From positions 1 to 63,281 of the forward strand of contig CAYWMP010000009.1 of the NCBI GenBank assembly GCA_964459445.1: a DNA stretch of 63,281 bases, written 5' to 3'. The notes below the pieces were generated by a model. That model worked only from the letters and a program-made list of their open reading frames with translations. It had not been told where the DNA came from and made no database searches. This document shows, in pieces, positions 44,386 through 52,392 of the stretch (position 1 is the first letter of the stretch; the number at the start of each line of letters is the position of its first letter). Made by a program: the position numbers and the translations under genes. This DNA is from CAYWMP01 sp964459445. Its GTDB lineage: Bacteria; Desulfobacterota; DSM-4660; Desulfatiglandales; HGW-15.

Positions 44386-45285
44386 ATGGACAGTATGGGT
44401 GTTCAAATTTTCTTCCAGTTGATTCTGAGCGGCATTATTTCCGGGAGCATTTACGGCCTGGTGGCTCTCGGGTTTGTCCTCATATACAAAGCCACGGACG
44501 TGGTCAACTTCGCCCAGGGAGAATTGATGATGATCGGGGCCTATTTTTGTTATCACCTCGTTACGGCCTATCACATCAGTTTCATTCCGGCCTTCCTGAT
44601 CACACTGGCTTTTTCGGCAATACTGGGGATCCTCATAGAGGTCTTGATCCTCAGGCCCATGATCGGAGAACACGTCTTTTCTGTCATCATGATCACGGTA
44701 GGCCTGGCCACGCTGCTGAGAAGCATGGTCGGGTTGTTTTGGGGCCATGATATTCACGCCTTTCCCTCTCCATTTCCTGAAAAGTCCCTTGATGTCTTCG
44801 GCCTTGCCGTCCTCCCCGTGGAACTGACGACAGTCGGCACGGTGCTCGGGCTTTTTGTCCTGTTTTATCTTTTTTTCAAGTTCAGCCGGATGGGATTGGC
44901 CATGAGGGCCACGGCCTTTGATCAACGTTATGCCTACCTGGTAGGTATCAGTGTTAGGAAAATCTTTTCTCTCTCCTGGGTTCTGGCCTCTGTTGTCGCA
45001 TGCATCGGCGGAATTTTCCTGGCCAGTATTACGAGTCTTCAGACCACGATGAGTTTCATCGGTCTAAAGGTCTTTCCCGCCGTTGTCCTGGGGGGTATGG
45101 ACAGCATTGCCGGTGCGATATTAGGCGGTCTGATCATCGGCCTGACTGAAAACCTGGCAGGGGGATATCTTTCGGGAATATTCGGATCGGGGGTCAAAGA
45201 GCTCTCGGCCTTTTTTATACTGCTTCTTGTGCTCATGATCAGGCCCTATGGGCTGTTTGGAAAGAAGGAGATCATCAGAGTCTAA
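44386..45285 (+). CDS. livH: Liv-type permease (LivH)
   Basis: 299-residue permease. The LivH motif VVNFAQGELMMIGAYF is near 42-57 and the ATPase-coupling loop VVLGGMDSIAGAILGG near 230. About eight membrane helices. A second ATG three codons in is possible. It is separated from its binding-protein gene by the hairpin at 44303-44353 and followed 12 bp later by livM. Confidence 0.92.
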   Translation: MDSMGVQIFFQLILSGIISGSIYGLVALGFVLIYKATDVVNFAQGELMMIGAYFCYHLVTAYHISFIPAFLITLAFSAILGILIEVLILRPMIGEHVFSVIMITVGLATLLRSMVGLFWGHDIHAFPSPFPEKSLDVFGLAVLPVELTTVGTVLGLFVLFYLFFKFSRMGLAMRATAFDQRYAYLVGISVRKIFSLSWVLASVVACIGGIFLASITSLQTTMSFIGLKVFPAVVLGGMDSIAGAILGGLIIGLTENLAGGYLSGIFGSGVKELSAFFILLLVLMIRPYGLFGKKEIIRV

Positions 45286-45297
45286 ATGTGACAACCC

Positions 45298-46341
45298 ATG
45301 GGATGCGGTCAATATAAGACAAATTATCGCGACGATATCAAAATATTCCAGACCCGCTTTGTTAAATTCTGGCTGGGCGCTCTGTTACTGTTGCTCGTGG
45401 TGATCCCCTTTTTTGTGGGAGAATATTTCCTATATACGGCAAATCTCTGCGGCATCGCGATCATTGCCGCCCTGGGTTTGAATATCCTTTCCGGCTATAC
45501 GGGTCAGATATCCCTTGGGCATGCGGCCTTTGTCGCAATAGGCGCCTATGCCTACACGATTCTCGGTTTACGCCTGGGAATGCCCTTCTGGATTTCGATT
45601 CCTTCGGCCGGCGCCGTCGCTTCCCTGAGCGGGTTGGTTATCGCTGTCCCCTGCCTGCGGTTGCGGGGTCTGTATCTCGCCATCGCCACCTTTGCCTTTC
45701 ACTTCATTGTGGAATACGTGATCGTCCACTGGAACGGTTTGACAAACGGAACGGGAGGGCTCACCGTAGAGGAGGCATCCCTATTCGACCTTGTTATTGA
45801 TTCGGATAGGGAAATTTATTTTCTTATCCTCTTTATCGTGATCTGTGCCACGGTCTTTGCCAAGAACCTTTTTCGAACCGAGGCAGGAAGGGCCTTTATC
45901 GCTATCAGGGACAATGATATCTCGGCCGAAGTCATTGGCATCAACCTCACAAAATACAAGATTCGTTCCTTCATGGTCAGCTCCTTCTATGCGGGTATTG
46001 CGGGAAGTCTTTATGCCATTACACTCTCCTTTATCGGTCCCGAGCACTTTACCTTTCTCATGACCATCGAATATCTGGCCATGGTCCTGGTGGGTGGTGT
46101 GGGGACCATTGCAGGAACCGTGTTTGGGGCCATATTTATGACCGTATTGCCTGAAGGGATAAGATTGCTGAGGGATGCCCTGAGTCAGGACTATCCATTT
46201 CTTGTGACGCGGATGGCGGACCTCCAGGCGAGCTGCTACGGGCTGGTCATTATCCTCTTTCTCATTTTTGAACCGACAGGTCTTTACGGACTCTGGGTGC
46301 GGGTCAGAAACTATTGGAAGGGGTGGCCCTATACGTACTAG
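45298..46341 (+). CDS. livM: Liv-type permease (LivM)
   Basis: 347-residue permease with NILSGYTGQISLGHAAFVAI near 66-85 and the coupling loop LVGGVGTIAGTVFGA near 262. The first ATG has no visible ribosome site, so translation may be coupled to livH, or start slightly later; the first 20 residues are polar and unlike the rest. It is the last transporter gene of this operon. Confidence 0.9.
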   Translation: MGCGQYKTNYRDDIKIFQTRFVKFWLGALLLLLVVIPFFVGEYFLYTANLCGIAIIAALGLNILSGYTGQISLGHAAFVAIGAYAYTILGLRLGMPFWISIPSAGAVASLSGLVIAVPCLRLRGLYLAIATFAFHFIVEYVIVHWNGLTNGTGGLTVEEASLFDLVIDSDREIYFLILFIVICATVFAKNLFRTEAGRAFIAIRDNDISAEVIGINLTKYKIRSFMVSSFYAGIAGSLYAITLSFIGPEHFTFLMTIEYLAMVLVGGVGTIAGTVFGAIFMTVLPEGIRLLRDALSQDYPFLVTRMADLQASCYGLVIILFLIFEPTGLYGLWVRVRNYWKGWPYTY

Positions 46342-46404
46342 GGCTTTATAAGGCAGTGCTTTGAAAAATTATAGATTTTTGGACGGGGCTCTGAGGCCAA
46401 AAGG

Positions 46405-46480
46405 GACGGTATAGGGCTTAGGGTTAAAGGCGCAAGGGAAAGGCGGCTTACCCTGAACCCTGACCGCTGATCGCTGACCG
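46405..46480. repeat. AAGGCGC-type dispersed repeat
   Basis: Contains GGGTTAAAGGCGCAAGGG and the partly complementary ACCCTGAACCCTGACC, giving an imperfect hairpin, between livM and the methyltransferase gene. Confidence 0.45.
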
Positions 46481-46566
46481 CCTCATAGTTGAAAAGAGCT
46501 GAATTGATGCAGTTCGTTTGATTTACCCTGTATATTCCGATGAAGTAAACAGAAGGAGAAAAAACA

Positions 46567-47703
46567 GTGATTGAAGAGACCATGACAAGGCTGGAAAGGG
46601 TCGAAGCCGCCTTAGCCCTTGAACAGCCTGATCGGACCCCGGTGATGCCGCTGATAATCAGCTTTCCGATTCGCCATAGGGGCATGACACAGGGGGAAGC
46701 CTGGCGGGATTTTGACAGGGCATTTCAGGCCATACTCGATACCTTTGATGATCTGGGTGGTTTTGATTTACTCCCTAAGCCGAACGTGTACTGGCCCATA
46801 CTCGGCGGAAGGTTCGCGAATGCGCCCATCAGAAATCTTATCCCAGGCAGACAACTCCCGGAGGATGCCCTGGCACAGATAGACGAGAGGGAGCTCTTCT
46901 CAAGGGAAGACTACGATCGGATCGCTTCAATGGGGTGGAATGCCTTCTGGCAGGAACATTACGAAAAGATAAGCGGTAAGAAACTGGATCGATTCTCGGC
47001 GATCCAGAATGCCCTGCTGGAACGGTTCTGCCGGGAAAAGAAGATATGCGAGGAAAGGGGGATACCCATCCTGCTGGGCGCGACAGTTGATTCCGTCATG
47101 ATGGCCTTTTCACTATGCCGCACCCTGACTCAATTTACAATGGACCTCTATGAGATACCTGACAAGGTTCAGGCAGCCATGGATGCCTCCTGCGACGACC
47201 TCATTCAAAATGCCCTTGATACGGCAGCCATAACCAAGGGCAAGTTCATGTTCATCGTATTGGAGCGGGGATCGGGGGCCATCTACCGACTCGATATATT
47301 CGAACGCTTCGAGTGGCCTTATCTCCAGCGTTATGTGGATGCATTTCTGGCTGAAGGGCTTACGCCCTGGTTGCACTTGGATACGGATTGGGGGTTGAAT
47401 CTCCCCTATTTCAAACAATTTCCAAGGGGCAAATGTGTGGCAGATCTCGACAGCATGACGGATATCTTCAAAGCCAAAGAAATCCTTGGAGACCATATGT
47501 GCATCAGCGGCGATGTGCCTGCCTCCCTCTTATCCCTGGGAAGGCCCGATGATATTCGTGAATACTGTGAAAAGCTCATCGATAAAGTTGGAAAGGGAGG
47601 GGGGTTTTTCCTGACGACAGGCTGCGAGTGCCCCGTGGATGCCAAGTTTGAAAATGTGAAGATGATGATTGATGTGGCCAAGACTTACCGGGGGAATTCT
47701 TGA
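46567..47703 (+). CDS. Uroporphyrinogen-decarboxylase-family methyltransferase
   Basis: 378 residues, GTG start with AAGGAG eight bases upstream. N-terminal LERVEAALALEQPDRTPVMP is the classic opening of the URO-D/MtaA family. The likely zinc-binding region has LHLDTDWG near 260 and the Cys pair TTGCECPVDAKFENVK near 357. Family members move methyl groups between a corrinoid protein and an acceptor such as CoM or THF. The corrinoid protein gene follows after 50 bp, so the pair probably works together. True heme-pathway HemE is unlikely because of this context. Confidence 0.85.
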   Translation: MIEETMTRLERVEAALALEQPDRTPVMPLIISFPIRHRGMTQGEAWRDFDRAFQAILDTFDDLGGFDLLPKPNVYWPILGGRFANAPIRNLIPGRQLPEDALAQIDERELFSREDYDRIASMGWNAFWQEHYEKISGKKLDRFSAIQNALLERFCREKKICEERGIPILLGATVDSVMMAFSLCRTLTQFTMDLYEIPDKVQAAMDASCDDLIQNALDTAAITKGKFMFIVLERGSGAIYRLDIFERFEWPYLQRYVDAFLAEGLTPWLHLDTDWGLNLPYFKQFPRGKCVADLDSMTDIFKAKEILGDHMCISGDVPASLLSLGRPDDIREYCEKLIDKVGKGGGFFLTTGCECPVDAKFENVKMMIDVAKTYRGNS

Positions 47704-47753
47704 AGGGGTCACCCGTGATGGTCTAATGGAGAGTTGATAATAAGGAGATAAGG

Positions 47754-48401
47754 ATGATCACCGAACAATTAAAAAAGGCCTTTTTGGGCATGAAACGGGT
47801 TGAGGTTTTGGATATTGTCAAGGAGGCCATCGATTCGGGGGAAGACCCTTTGGCCGTTCTCAAGGTTTGTCAAGAGTCCATGGAAGAGGTGGGCGAAAAG
47901 TTTGAGACAGGCGAATTTTTCCTGAGCGAACTCATCTACTCGGCAGAGGTCTTCAAGGCCGTCAGCGCCATCCTGGAACCGGTTCTTATGAGTAGGCCCC
48001 AGGAAGAGGATTCCAAGGGAGCCGTGGTCTTCGGCACGCCCAAGGGGGATATACACGATCTGGGAAAGAATATCGTGATCACCATGATGAAGGCGCAGGA
48101 TTTTACGATTTACGATTTGGGTGTGGATGTCCCTCCTGAACATTTTATTGATGAAATCCAGAGGACCGGTGCGCCTATCCTCGCCATGTCTGCACTGATT
48201 ACGCCTGCCTTTGTCACCATGAAGGAGATTATCTCTCTCTTGGAAGAAAAAGGGCTGCGAGAGAAGACCTTTGTCATTATGGGTGGGGGGGTTACAACGG
48301 AATTTGCGCGAAAAGAGGTGGGTGCTGATGCACAGACCCTGGACCCCACGGAAGCGATCCGACTCTGTGCAGATTATATAAAAGACCTGGCAACGGGATG
48401 A
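47754..48401 (+). CDS. Methyltransferase corrinoid protein
   Basis: 215 residues of the MtaC/MtbC/MtmC type. The helical cap domain fills about 1-85 (ALKV-like GEDPLAVLKVCQESMEEVG). The B12 domain has GTPKGDIHDLGKN near 98-110, where His is the lower cobalt ligand, then MSALIT near 144 and GGGVTTEFARKEVGAD near 178. It carries the methyl group as methyl-Co(III) corrinoid. Strong AAGGAG ribosome site. No MtxB-type substrate methyltransferase is present in the window. Confidence 0.9.
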   Translation: MITEQLKKAFLGMKRVEVLDIVKEAIDSGEDPLAVLKVCQESMEEVGEKFETGEFFLSELIYSAEVFKAVSAILEPVLMSRPQEEDSKGAVVFGTPKGDIHDLGKNIVITMMKAQDFTIYDLGVDVPPEHFIDEIQRTGAPILAMSALITPAFVTMKEIISLLEEKGLREKTFVIMGGGVTTEFARKEVGADAQTLDPTEAIRLCADYIKDLATG

Positions 48402-48417
48402 CCGATAAAATAGAGGA

Positions 48418-48819
48418 TTAACCGGTTTTACTCTCCAAGGCATTTTTTCGGAGAAAAAGTAGGATTAGACCGAAGCCGACGGAAAAGAAAAATTCGCTAT
48501 ATATCCAGGCTGGGAGTTCATATCGTACGCCTGCGACAAGAACGTAGATCCCATAGATTACCAGCCAAAAGGAAGCGAATTGCAGCATAGCGCCATACTT
48601 CAAGGGATCTCGAGCAAGAATGGCGAAGAATACCCCAAACAATCCGAATAGCAACAAACACAGTCGGACCATAAAGACAGTGATGCCGCTTGCACCCAGG
48701 GGCTGAATCCCTGCAGCCTCAGACATGGAGGTTAACGTCTGCCATGGTAGCGCAGCAAGCACAAATGCCAGCAGACATTCTATGGCGCAAATCCATAAGA
48801 TGATCTTTATCCCATTCAT
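48418..48819 (-). CDS. Small four-helix membrane protein, unknown
   Basis: 133 residues from the ATG at 48819 (GAGGAAG eight bases upstream; an ATG 11 codons earlier is less supported). Four hydrophobic helices are visible at roughly 5-25, 48-70, 77-97 and 105-124, with short polar loops. I do not recognise the family. It converges on the corrinoid-protein gene with only 16 bp between stops. Confidence 0.65.
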   Translation of the reverse strand: MNGIKIILWICAIECLLAFVLAALPWQTLTSMSEAAGIQPLGASGITVFMVRLCLLLFGLFGVFFAILARDPLKYGAMLQFASFWLVIYGIYVLVAGVRYELPAWIYSEFFFSVGFGLILLFLRKNALESKTG

Positions 48820-48870
48820 TTCTACACTTCCTCTCGGCCTTAAATTGCTCAATGCGCAACCCTGAAATCC

Positions 48871-48910
48871 TACCTTGCGCCCTGTACCTTATGCCTTATG
48901 CCTTTTATTT
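48871..48910. repeat. GCGCCTTG-type dispersed repeat
   Basis: CCTTGCGCCCTGTACCTTAT followed by GCCTTATGCCTTTT in the spacer upstream of the small membrane protein gene. Confidence 0.4.
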
Positions 48911-48954
48911 TCCATGCAGTAACTTGCCCCTTTATAACCTTTCTACTTACAGAG

Positions 48955-50733
48955 TTACTTTATGCATCTATTAGTGTCTGGGATTCGATGTTGATTTCTA
49001 CTCAACCAGATCTGGTCAATCCGGTGAGGTGTCTGACGCGGTTGAATACGGATTTTGTGATCTCCGGTGTGCTTCAATTCGATAGCAATGGGATCATCTG
49101 TATCACTTGCCCAGCCGTAGACGCCGGCCGAATGAACATCCAACCAATTCCCTAACCGGACGCTTCTGGTTCGGGTCCCGATCTGATCGTCCACCTGCAA
49201 CCAGACTGAATCCGTATATCCGTTGTTTATGTCGCTTTTACCCCTTAACCATAAAATGTACCGGCCTGCCGGTGCCGAAAAATGCATCTCAACATAGACT
49301 TTTGGTTGTGATTCGGCACGTTCATTGGCTCCTGATGAAAACTCGATTGCCCGGCCGATCGAAGCCTCTTTATCGTTGACCACTCGAACACCGGTTTGCG
49401 ACTTATCTATTACCGATTCGGCGTTTAAGATGATATCTTTCCCGGGATCGTACCTCAAGGGCATGGGCGCGCGGTTCAGGCCAGTTCCAGTAATTTGATT
49501 GACTACCGCAAAAACGATCAAACCAATATAGAGCACATGCAAGATAATCAATGCTATCTTTTTCCGAAAGATATCGAAAAATGCATGTGTTGTCTTCATC
49601 CCGAATAAAAAACGCAACAGATCATGATTCCGAATAAGGGGTATGTAAAGTGCCATGATGACGATGAAAGAGCTGGCAAAAACAATCGCCCATTTCAGAG
49701 CATCATGGATCTCCCAACCCATGATGAAATAACCCATGACCAGCAAGACTGTCTGGTGGAGAATAAAAAAGGGCAGTACACCTTCATTGGCATGACGCAA
49801 CCATGGGCGATCAAAAACCAGAAACCGCATACCAAATCCGAGGATGGCAAATAGCCAACACCAGGCGCTGAAAAAGGAGAGCAGATCATATATCCAATCA
49901 CCGCTACGCCCCTTTAAAACTAAAGGGGACTCGCCAAACAACAGGTATAGGTATAGGGCCGATATAACCACGCCCAGCACCAGCGAAACCCAGCGCTGAT
50001 TTTTAATGACCTCTTGGAGTCGGTCACTGGACACAATCATGAAGCCGGCGATCAGAAACCAAATATAATACAGAAACCCCCAACCACCGTTGCCGACGCT
50101 CAGAACTGGAGCAGGAAGAGCGGTTTTCATGAGCACTAGCGGAATTGAAAACCATAGATAGATTAATCCTGGAACCGCAAACAATGTCGTGATCCGATTC
50201 AGAATCTCCCGCCCACCCGCTTTAAGCCATATGAACAGGCGATAACAAATCAGGCCAAATAAAAACAAAAAGAACAGGTACCACAGGTGCATCCCGTGAA
50301 ATGCAAAATTCCCCGGCATGCCTATCCCCAAGTAAACACCGTTGAAATACTCGGGAAAAAATGAAAATAAGGATCCTGAGAATTGACCGTGAGTCAATCG
50401 CTCCAGGTACACATGCAAGGCGCTGTGCGTAACCGACGCGATCAGGACCGGAATCATCAGCCTCTGAAACTTATCGACGTAGAACCTTTTCAAATCCCCG
50501 GATTTCCCGATGGCATAAAACAACCCCACGCCGGAGATAATGAAAAAAAGCGGCATCATCCATCGTGTGGCAAAAACGTTCCATATCTCCACCCAGACAT
50601 AGGTATTGATGTTTTTGATATGCCAATCGCCCAGATTGAAGAATCGGGTACTGTGATAAAGAAAAACAATCAAAATGGCCCCTATGCGAAGCCAGTCAAA
50701 TTCATATCTTCTACTAGACGCATCTGTCATCAT
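48955..50733 (-). CDS. Acyltransferase family 3 membrane protein with C-terminal beta domain
   Basis: 592 residues. Residues 1-400 are a multi-pass membrane acyltransferase of the OpgC/MdoC type: YEFDWLRIGAILIVFLYH at the start contains the family His, and about ten helices follow. Helix FFDIFRKKIALIILHVLYIG anchors a soluble C-terminal part, about 420-592. That part has FSAPAGRYILWLRGKSD and DSVWLQVDDQ, which resemble carbohydrate-binding-like beta modules found on glycosidases. It may acylate a cell-surface glycan that the outer domain recognises (inference). Confidence 0.82.
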   Translation of the reverse strand: MMTDASSRRYEFDWLRIGAILIVFLYHSTRFFNLGDWHIKNINTYVWVEIWNVFATRWMMPLFFIISGVGLFYAIGKSGDLKRFYVDKFQRLMIPVLIASVTHSALHVYLERLTHGQFSGSLFSFFPEYFNGVYLGIGMPGNFAFHGMHLWYLFFLFLFGLICYRLFIWLKAGGREILNRITTLFAVPGLIYLWFSIPLVLMKTALPAPVLSVGNGGWGFLYYIWFLIAGFMIVSSDRLQEVIKNQRWVSLVLGVVISALYLYLLFGESPLVLKGRSGDWIYDLLSFFSAWCWLFAILGFGMRFLVFDRPWLRHANEGVLPFFILHQTVLLVMGYFIMGWEIHDALKWAIVFASSFIVIMALYIPLIRNHDLLRFLFGMKTTHAFFDIFRKKIALIILHVLYIGLIVFAVVNQITGTGLNRAPMPLRYDPGKDIILNAESVIDKSQTGVRVVNDKEASIGRAIEFSSGANERAESQPKVYVEMHFSAPAGRYILWLRGKSDINNGYTDSVWLQVDDQIGTRTRSVRLGNWLDVHSAGVYGWASDTDDPIAIELKHTGDHKIRIQPRQTPHRIDQIWLSRNQHRIPDTNRCIK

Positions 50734-50956
50734 TTGAATCCTCGGGCTAGCTGATTTTGCTTACCGTTCTGGCAATTTACATGCCATTTTGCCCAATAAC
50801 AATTTTCTCATGATTTCAATAGATTACAATGAAACACAAGTTTGGGAAATAAGCGCAGATTTGAAAGAATGGTAAAATTAGCCAACAATTGGCTTTATTG
50901 GCTTTGCAGAAAAGTGAATGGGTCAGAGAAGAAAGTGGGGTCAACCCTTAATTAGT

Positions 50957-51266
50957 TCAAGATGGAAATGTTGCTAAACGATCAGAAGCCTGTTGGAGAT
51001 GCCCTTTTAAGATTGTTACCGCGCCGGTAGTATCTTTATTGCGGCAAGCCTGCAAAAGAGCCCAGTGCTCTTTTTGAGATATGTCTCATGCGGAAAGGCG
51101 GTCTAAGTAGATAATTAAGTACCTGGCCACGTTGTTATGTAAGCTTTGGATCGTATTCAGGAGCAGCGGCATTTGCGCGGCCTGGTATAAAGTCGCATGA
51201 AATTCCCAGTTGAGATCCCCCCATTGTCCTTTATCAGATTCGCTATCGATACTTTCTAAAATAAGA
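50957..51266 (-). pseudogene. C-terminal remnant of a GntR/FCD regulator
   Basis: The frame reads GDLNWEFHATLYQAAQMPLL then NVARYLIIYLDRLSA, an in-frame TGA, then EHWALLQACRNKDTTGA and KGHLQQASDRL. This is the end of an FCD-type GntR regulator. The N-terminal DNA-binding part is missing: the transposase element's inverted repeat abuts the fragment at 51267. Truncation plus the nonsense codon mean it is dead. Confidence 0.75.
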
Positions 51267-52306
51267 AAGGGGTCAGCCCTTGATATTTGACATCTTGCCA
51301 AGCATGGCTTTCAGGTCTTTGCTTAACCTCATGTTTATCTTCAACTTCTCAACAAATCGCTCCTCCACCCTCGACACCCCGGAATAACTCAGTCCACCCA
51401 CAAACTCACCTATTTCCTTATTCGTCATCCCCGTCTTGTTCTTCAGCAAATGAATGAATAGATTCCTCCGATTACCTTTGCGTTCTAATAACTCTTCAGA
51501 ACTGGTGCCAAAATGCTCTGAGACCATGTCTAATATATCTTCCGCCTCATATCGCATTTGAAGGGCTTTCCTATGGGAGATTTCCTCGCTGCCATATACA
51601 TCATCTTTTAGTTTATCCAATGCCTCACGAATAAACGCCTTTCCTCCAAGCACCGAACCCGCATACACATCCTTCAACGGATTCTCTAACTCCTCCCCAA
51701 GGGCTCCCTGCACAAACGAACGATATCGGCTTGGACCGTATCGCCTATCCTTCGATATCATCCCCCAAATCAAATCCTGGGTTATGATCTCTTCCCCTTT
51801 CTTGGAGATGAACGAGTGGTAGCTGCTATACGGATACGCCTCAGGCTGTTCAACTTTCCCTGCCCTTACCGGATTGAGATGGATATATCGGCTCAACTGT
51901 AAAAGATAACTGTCCACGTCCACCAGAATCGCCTTGTATCGGCCTTGAAAAAGATGACCGCTCCTTCGCCTCCTACGATTGAAAAAATTGGTGTATGATC
52001 CATTGATATATTGCATCACCTTACCCAGATTCCCCTCCGGGGTTTCAATGATGAGGTGATAGTGGTTGGACATCAGAACGTAGCTGTGAAGGCGGCAGCC
52101 GTATTTTTCCTGAGCTTTCTTGAGGTATCTTTTGAATTGTTTGTAATCCGCTTTTGCCGAAAAGATCCTTTTGCGCTCGTTTCCCCTGCTCGTCACATGG
52201 TAAAACGCGCCCTCGTATTCGATTCTAAGGGGTCTCGCCATAAAAAAACCTCCCGATTGGGAGACTCATATACCAACTCGTGTCATATGTCAAGGGCTGA
52301 CCCCTT
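51267..52306 (-). mobile_element. REP-associated Y1 transposase element
   Basis: About 1.04 kb bounded by inverted repeats: AAGGGGTCAGCCCTTGA at 51267 and its complement ending at 52306, 26 bp per arm with three mismatches in the inner part. The single gene fills it, and the last codons and stop of the transposase lie inside the left repeat. Related GGGGTCA...TGACCCC half-sites are scattered through 50.9-57 kb, typical of REP sequences mobilised by such transposases. Confidence 0.8.
51273..52241 (-). CDS. REP-associated tyrosine (Y1/HUH) transposase
   Basis: 322 residues. The start MARPLRIEYEGAFYHVTSRG is the classic opening of this family, the HUH metal motif is MSNHYHLIIE near 57-66, and the catalytic Tyr is probably that of QYINGSYTNFF near 82-92. 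The C-terminal helical domain (GGLSYSGVSRVEERF) is the DNA-binding part found in many family members. It nicks single-stranded DNA at REP hairpins. The open frame is intact, so the element may be active. Confidence 0.9.
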   Translation of the reverse strand: MARPLRIEYEGAFYHVTSRGNERKRIFSAKADYKQFKRYLKKAQEKYGCRLHSYVLMSNHYHLIIETPEGNLGKVMQYINGSYTNFFNRRRRRSGHLFQGRYKAILVDVDSYLLQLSRYIHLNPVRAGKVEQPEAYPYSSYHSFISKKGEEIITQDLIWGMISKDRRYGPSRYRSFVQGALGEELENPLKDVYAGSVLGGKAFIREALDKLKDDVYGSEEISHRKALQMRYEAEDILDMVSEHFGTSSEELLERKGNRRNLFIHLLKNKTGMTNKEIGEFVGGLSYSGVSRVEERFVEKLKINMRLSKDLKAMLGKMSNIKG

Positions 52307-52392
52307 CCTCTCAGGCTGTCCAAATCCTTTTTTCACCTCAATGCCATAAGCCAAATCATGAAATGTATTGACGTCCTTTACCACTAAAGCGT

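Noticed and set aside
46567..47703. Heme-pathway uroporphyrinogen decarboxylase (HemE)
   Set aside because: The adjacent corrinoid protein and absence of heme genes favour a methyltransferase of the same superfamily.
52307..52392. Open 30-codon stretch (minus) reading DVNTFHDLAYGIEVKKGFGQ next to the transposase element
   Set aside because: It looks protein-like but has no clear start, is cut by the inverted repeat and matches no family I know; too short to call.
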